A DNA stretch of 64,000 nucleotides from JBKXSZ01 sp047017005 (GTDB lineage Bacteria; Bacillota; Clostridia; TANB77; CAG-508). Location: assembly GCA_047017005.1 (NCBI GenBank), contig JBKXSZ010000002.1:1-64000 (forward strand). Reading direction: 5' to 3'. Each line of letters begins with the position of its first letter. The first letter of the stretch is position 1. Positions 60,642 through 64,000 of this stretch are shown here, one piece after another. A program made the position numbers and the translations under genes. The notes under the pieces are model-generated. The model saw only the letters and a list, made by a program, of their open reading frames with translations. It made no database searches and was not told where the DNA came from.

Positions 60642-62439
60642 ATGTCTAAAACAAAAACCGATGGAATGCAAGAAAAAGAAATTAAAAAGTTAAAAGAAAA
60701 AAATTCTATCCGTTCTCTTTTCTCTCGTCTTTTTTTCTATCACCCTCATATAGAATATGACTTTACCCTACCACAAAACGATGAAGAAAGAATAACAATT
60801 AACCCACAAAATGCAAAAAAAGAAGAATCTTCTAAGGAAGCATCTAAAGAAACACCAAAAATTTATACCAGTTTAGATGTCAACTTAGAATATATGAAAG
60901 TACAATATAACAGTATGATTAATAGTGATATTATTATTCGCCCTTTTACTTTAATTGCAAGAAACAAACAATATCATGCCTTTATTATGTACATTGATGG
61001 GATGGTAGATTCCAAAACAATTAACGATTTTTTATTAGAACCTTTGATGCTTCGTAACCGTGCTAATATTTATGATACTAATTCTGATAATGTTGTATCC
61101 AGTGCTGTTAGTAATAACATAACCGTTCGTAAAGTAAAACGTTTTAATTTAGTAGATTACGTCTTTACTTCTCTTATGCCACAAAATAGTGTAAAGATGT
61201 CATCCGATTTTGATGAAATTATTAGTGGTATCAACTCCGGAAATTGCGCACTTTTTATTGATACGATTGATACTGCATTTGATATTGAAGTAAAAGGATT
61301 TAAACAAAGAAGTGTTGATACTCCTAATAATGAAATTGTTATTCGCGGTTCACAAGAAGCCTTTAATGAAATTATTCGTACTAATACCTCAATGCTTCGA
61401 AGATTAATTAATAATGAAAATCTAATAATTGAAAATATTGAAGTAGGTGCTTTGAGTAAAACAAAATGTGCTATATGTTATATGAAAAATATAGCAAATG
61501 ATGATTTAGTTGCAGAAGTAAAATATCGTTTAAATAATGTTGATGTTGATTATTTGATTTCTTCTGGTCAATTAGAGCAACTAATTGAAGATAAAAGTTC
61601 TTCTAGTCTTCCTCAGGTTTTAGCTACAGAAAGGCCAGATAAAGCTTCTAACTATCTACTAGAAGGTCGTGTTGTAGTTATTGTAAATGGTAGTCCTTAT
61701 GTTTTAATTATGCCCGGTACTTTTTTGGATTTTATCGCTTCTCCAGAAGATATTAATCTAAAATATCAATTTGCTAATTTATTAAAATTAATACGTTTAT
61801 TTGCCATTGTTATAACCCTTCTTCTTCCAGGAATTTATGTTGCAATTACTACTTTTCATCAAGAACTTATACCAACAGAACTTCTTTTTGCTATTGTTGC
61901 TTCCCGTGAATCGGTTCCTTTCCCTGTTATTTCTGAGATTATCGTAATGGAATTGTCTTTTGAACTGATTCGAGAAGCTGGAATTCGAGTTCCCTCTCCT
62001 ATTGGTCCAACAATAGGAATTGTCGGTGCGTTAGTTCTTCGGACAAGCTGCTGTGGATGCCAGTATTGTAAGTCCTATTTTGATTATTTTAGTTGCTATT
62101 ACTGCCATTTCTTCTTTTGCTATACCCGATTTTTCTCTCAGCTTTCACTTTCGAATTGCCCGTTTTGCTTATATCCTATTAGCATTTTTCTGTGGCTTTC
62201 TCGGTATAGCATTAGGTCTGTTTGTTCATCTAGCACTTCTTGTCAGTATGAAATCTTTTGGAGTACCTTATTTAGCACCTTATGCACCTATTACCAATGT
62301 AACCACAAAAGGTTTCTTCCTAAAACCTATTTGGAAACGTGAAAAAAGAGCTACCTTCCTAGATACGAAACAAATGAAAAAACAAGAACCAATCAGTCGT
62401 AAATGGAAATATCAATCAACAAAACAAAATACACCTTAA
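60642..62439 (+). CDS. gerAA: Spore germination protein GerAA-like, with apparent frameshift
   Basis: A subunit of a GerA-type germinant receptor in the inner spore membrane. The N-terminal soluble domain (VDGMVDSKTINDFLLEPLM) is followed by ATERPDKASNYLLEGRVVVIVNGSPYVL and the membrane core (ESVPFPVISEIIVMELSFELIREAGIRVPSPIG). At GIVGALVL an in-frame CGG (62040-62042) breaks the frame; skipping its C gives GQAAVDASIVSPILIILVAI, the most conserved motif of the family, and the protein runs to 62439 (598 residues). AAAGGTG lies 6 nt before the chosen ATG. First gene of an A-B-C operon. Confidence 0.94.
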
Positions 62440-62457
62440 AGGAGGAAAGAATATTTT

Positions 62458-63585
62458 ATGGATACTTATAAAGTTGGTAAAATAGAAGCAATTTGCTTAA
62501 TTGCCATTATTATGCTAAATCATATTATTCTAAATTTACCCAAGACCCTTTTAATCTCTACTGGGTCTTCGGCTATTTTAAATGCCATTTATGTTGCTTT
62601 TCTTATTATCCTACTTATCTTTATTATTACAAAATTATGGCGTCATTTTCCAGATAAAGATATTCTCGACATTGGAGAATTTTTAGGAGGAAAGAAATTA
62701 AAAATATTTCTAGGTATTCTATTTTTCTTATTTTTCTTATACATTAGTGCTATCTTTTTACGCAGTTTTACCACTACTATAAAAATAATTTATTTTGAGT
62801 ACTTTCCAGTATCTATTTTAGCTATTTTACTATTAGCAGGTGCTTATCTTGTAAATAAATTAGGTACTAAAGCTGTTATTAGAACTAATTTACTTACCGT
62901 TCCTATCGTAGCTATTGCCATTTTTATTGTTTGTATTTCTGGTATTAATAAGTTTACGTACCAAAGAATATTTCCCATTCTAGGTTACGGGGCTGAATCT
63001 ACTTTCCTTAGTGGGATTTCTAACATTTTTGCTTTTAGTGGAATTGCTATTCTTTACTTTTTGCCGCCTATGTTAGAAAAAAAGAAAGATTTTAAAAAGA
63101 TAAGTCTTATCTCTATAACTATTGTAAGTATTCTTCTTATTCTTAGTGTAGCTACCTTGCTTTTTACTTTTTCTTTTATGACGAAAACGCAAGAACTCAC
63201 TTCTTTATACATGGAAATTCGAGGAAATAACTATGGAAGTTTATTTGAAAGAGCAGACGCTTTGTTTATCTTTTTCTGGATTTTAGCGATAATTTCCTAT
63301 TTAAGTGTGACTCTTCTATTTCTTTCTCATATTTTTAAGAAAATCATTCCTATCCAAGATAAAAGGGGAATTCTTTTACTTCTATGTAACCTTGTTCTAG
63401 CATGTAGTTTAATTCCTTCTAATATTGCACAAATTCGTTTTGCTGAAATCACTATTATTCGATATTTTAGTTTAATCCTATTATATGGTATTAGTATTCC
63501 TATTTTGATTCTAGCTAATCGAAAAGCAAAAAAGAAAAAAGGTTCAATCGTTTATAAAAAGGAGGAGGAAATTCCAGATGTTTAA
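62458..63585 (+). CDS. gerAB: Spore germination protein GerAB-like (APC-family)
   Basis: B subunit of the germinant receptor, a ten-helix APC-superfamily transporter-like protein that binds germinant. 375 residues. It starts with the typical KVGKIEAICLIAIIMLNHIIL helix; the second helix and DIGEFLGGKKLKIFLGILFFLFF follow, and the mid-region FPILGYGAESTFLSGISNIFAFSGI contains the family GxE...SG motif. AAAGGAGG lies 11 nt before the ATG. It overlaps gerAC by 8 nt. Confidence 0.93.
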   Translation: MDTYKVGKIEAICLIAIIMLNHIILNLPKTLLISTGSSAILNAIYVAFLIILLIFIITKLWRHFPDKDILDIGEFLGGKKLKIFLGILFFLFFLYISAIFLRSFTTTIKIIYFEYFPVSILAILLLAGAYLVNKLGTKAVIRTNLLTVPIVAIAIFIVCISGINKFTYQRIFPILGYGAESTFLSGISNIFAFSGIAILYFLPPMLEKKKDFKKISLISITIVSILLILSVATLLFTFSFMTKTQELTSLYMEIRGNNYGSLFERADALFIFFWILAIISYLSVTLLFLSHIFKKIIPIQDKRGILLLLCNLVLACSLIPSNIAQIRFAEITIIRYFSLILLYGISIPILILANRKAKKKKGSIVYKKEEEIPDV

Positions 63586-64000
63586 AAAAATTATTACTTA
63601 TATTACCATTTTTCTATTTCTCTTTCTCTCTCTCATTAGTCTTTCTGGCTGTAGTTATCAAAATACTATTGATGATTTAGCTTACGTAGTAGCATTAGGA
63701 TTGGACATTGGAGAAAGTAATAATTTAAAACTTAGTTTTCAAGTATCGATTCCTAGCTCTGGAGGAGATTCTGGTCAAAGTAGTTCATCCCAATCCTCTG
63801 ATTCTGTAATTAATTCCATTGAATGTACCACTATTGATTCTGGTCTTAATATTATTAATAGTTACATTAGTAAAAAAATAAACCTATCGCATTGCAAAGT
63901 TATTGTTTTCTCAGAAGCATTAGCTTATCAAGGTATTTCGAAATACATTTATACCTTACTAAATGATATTGAAGTAAGGCCTGACTGCAATATTATTGTC
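63578..64000 (+). CDS. gerAC: Spore germination lipoprotein GerAC-like (3' truncated by the window)
   Basis: C subunit of the germinant receptor, anchored as a lipoprotein. The signal peptide is MFKKIITYITIFLFLFLSLI with lipobox SLSGC; the mature part starts SYQNTIDDLAYVVALGLDIGE, the usual GerAC opening, and includes LNIINSYISKKINLSHCKVIVFSEALA. 141 codons are in the window and the frame is open at the end. GGAGGAGG lies upstream of the ATG, which overlaps the gerAB stop. Confidence 0.93.
   Translation, partial: MFKKIITYITIFLFLFLSLISLSGCSYQNTIDDLAYVVALGLDIGESNNLKLSFQVSIPSSGGDSGQSSSSQSSDSVINSIECTTIDSGLNIINSYISKKINLSHCKVIVFSEALAYQGISKYIYTLLNDIEVRPDCNIIV

Noticed and set aside
14151..62042. 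Reassignment of CGG to another amino acid or to a stop
   Set aside because: At the affected sites a one-base shift, not a substitution, is needed to continue the protein, and CGG works as a sense codon in at least four other ORFs.
1..64000. CRISPR arrays, tRNA or rRNA genes
   Set aside because: No regularly spaced direct repeats and no cloverleaf or rRNA-like segments were seen; the only tRNA-related RNA is the T-box leader.

Overview
ORGANISM. This is a low-GC (roughly 30% by eye), endospore-forming Firmicute of the class Clostridia, probably an uncultured gut lineage. The evidence is the spore-gene set (spoIIAA-spoIIAB-sigF, spoIID, spoIIQ, spoVM, spoIVA and a gerA-type operon), strong AGGAGG ribosome sites, a T-box ahead of valS, and the order rlmN-prpC-prkC-x-rsgA-rpe with spoVM, rpmB and recG close by, which matches the Bacillus/Clostridium neighbourhood. 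LAYOUT. 1-8.6 kb: the 5' end of a group IIC-like intron behind the mbl terminator, then mbl, a membrane protein, a large LtaS-like synthase and addA. 8.7-11.6 kb: a helical-bundle gene and an IS200/IS605 element broken by an IS1182-like element. 11.7-21 kb: a PAP2 phosphatase and a sporulation block (spoIIQ, spoIID, sigF, spoIIAB, spoIIAA), with a GtrII-like gene, a DUF6273-like pseudogene and an XRE-membrane-propeller protein lodged between spoIIQ and spoIID. 20.7-22.1 kb: an ABC-transporter remnant abutting a pilin-like remnant. 22.4-38.7 kb: valS with its T-box, recG, rpmB, spoVM, nth, a beta-solenoid membrane protein, then rpe, rsgA, prkC, prpC and rlmN. 39-49 kb: an ISLre2 element, lysine/DAP genes (asd, dapA, dapB), a minimal SUF pair and two diiron-type proteins. 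49-56 kb: DUF4363/DUF421, a MITE-like element, a toxin-antitoxin pair, and two pilin-anchored C-type-lectin proteins whose 3' ends look like diversity-generating retroelement (DGR) variable repeats, with an Avd-like gene between them. 56-64 kb: glmU, spoIVA, a C39-like gene and gerAA-gerAB-gerAC (gerAC runs off the end). MAIN OBSERVATIONS. (1) Eleven genes, several of them normally essential or sporulation-critical (sigF, rsgA, prpC, recG, nth, gerAA, DUF421, an ABC ATPase and others), are each split by one apparent extra C, always directly before a GGN glycine codon, so the broken frame always reads an in-frame CGG. Skipping that C restores the family-typical length and motifs. Either this is a systematic base error in the assembly, or it is recurrent +1 frameshifting at CGG. 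At least five in-frame CGG codons in four other ORFs argue against an obligatory rule. (2) The two DGR variable regions differ at about 28 positions, every one compatible with an adenine in a common template, and both end in the same GC-rich tail plus the same hairpin. No reverse transcriptase or template repeat is visible here. HOW THE GENES WORK TOGETHER. The spore genes cover forespore sigma-factor control (SpoIIAA/AB/SigF), engulfment (SpoIID/SpoIIQ), coat basement assembly (SpoVM/SpoIVA) and germinant sensing (GerA). The PrkC/PrpC kinase-phosphatase pair sits with ribosome-biogenesis and translation genes, and the asd/dapA/dapB genes feed peptidoglycan and lysine synthesis. All family names rest on reading motifs by eye; no database search was run.
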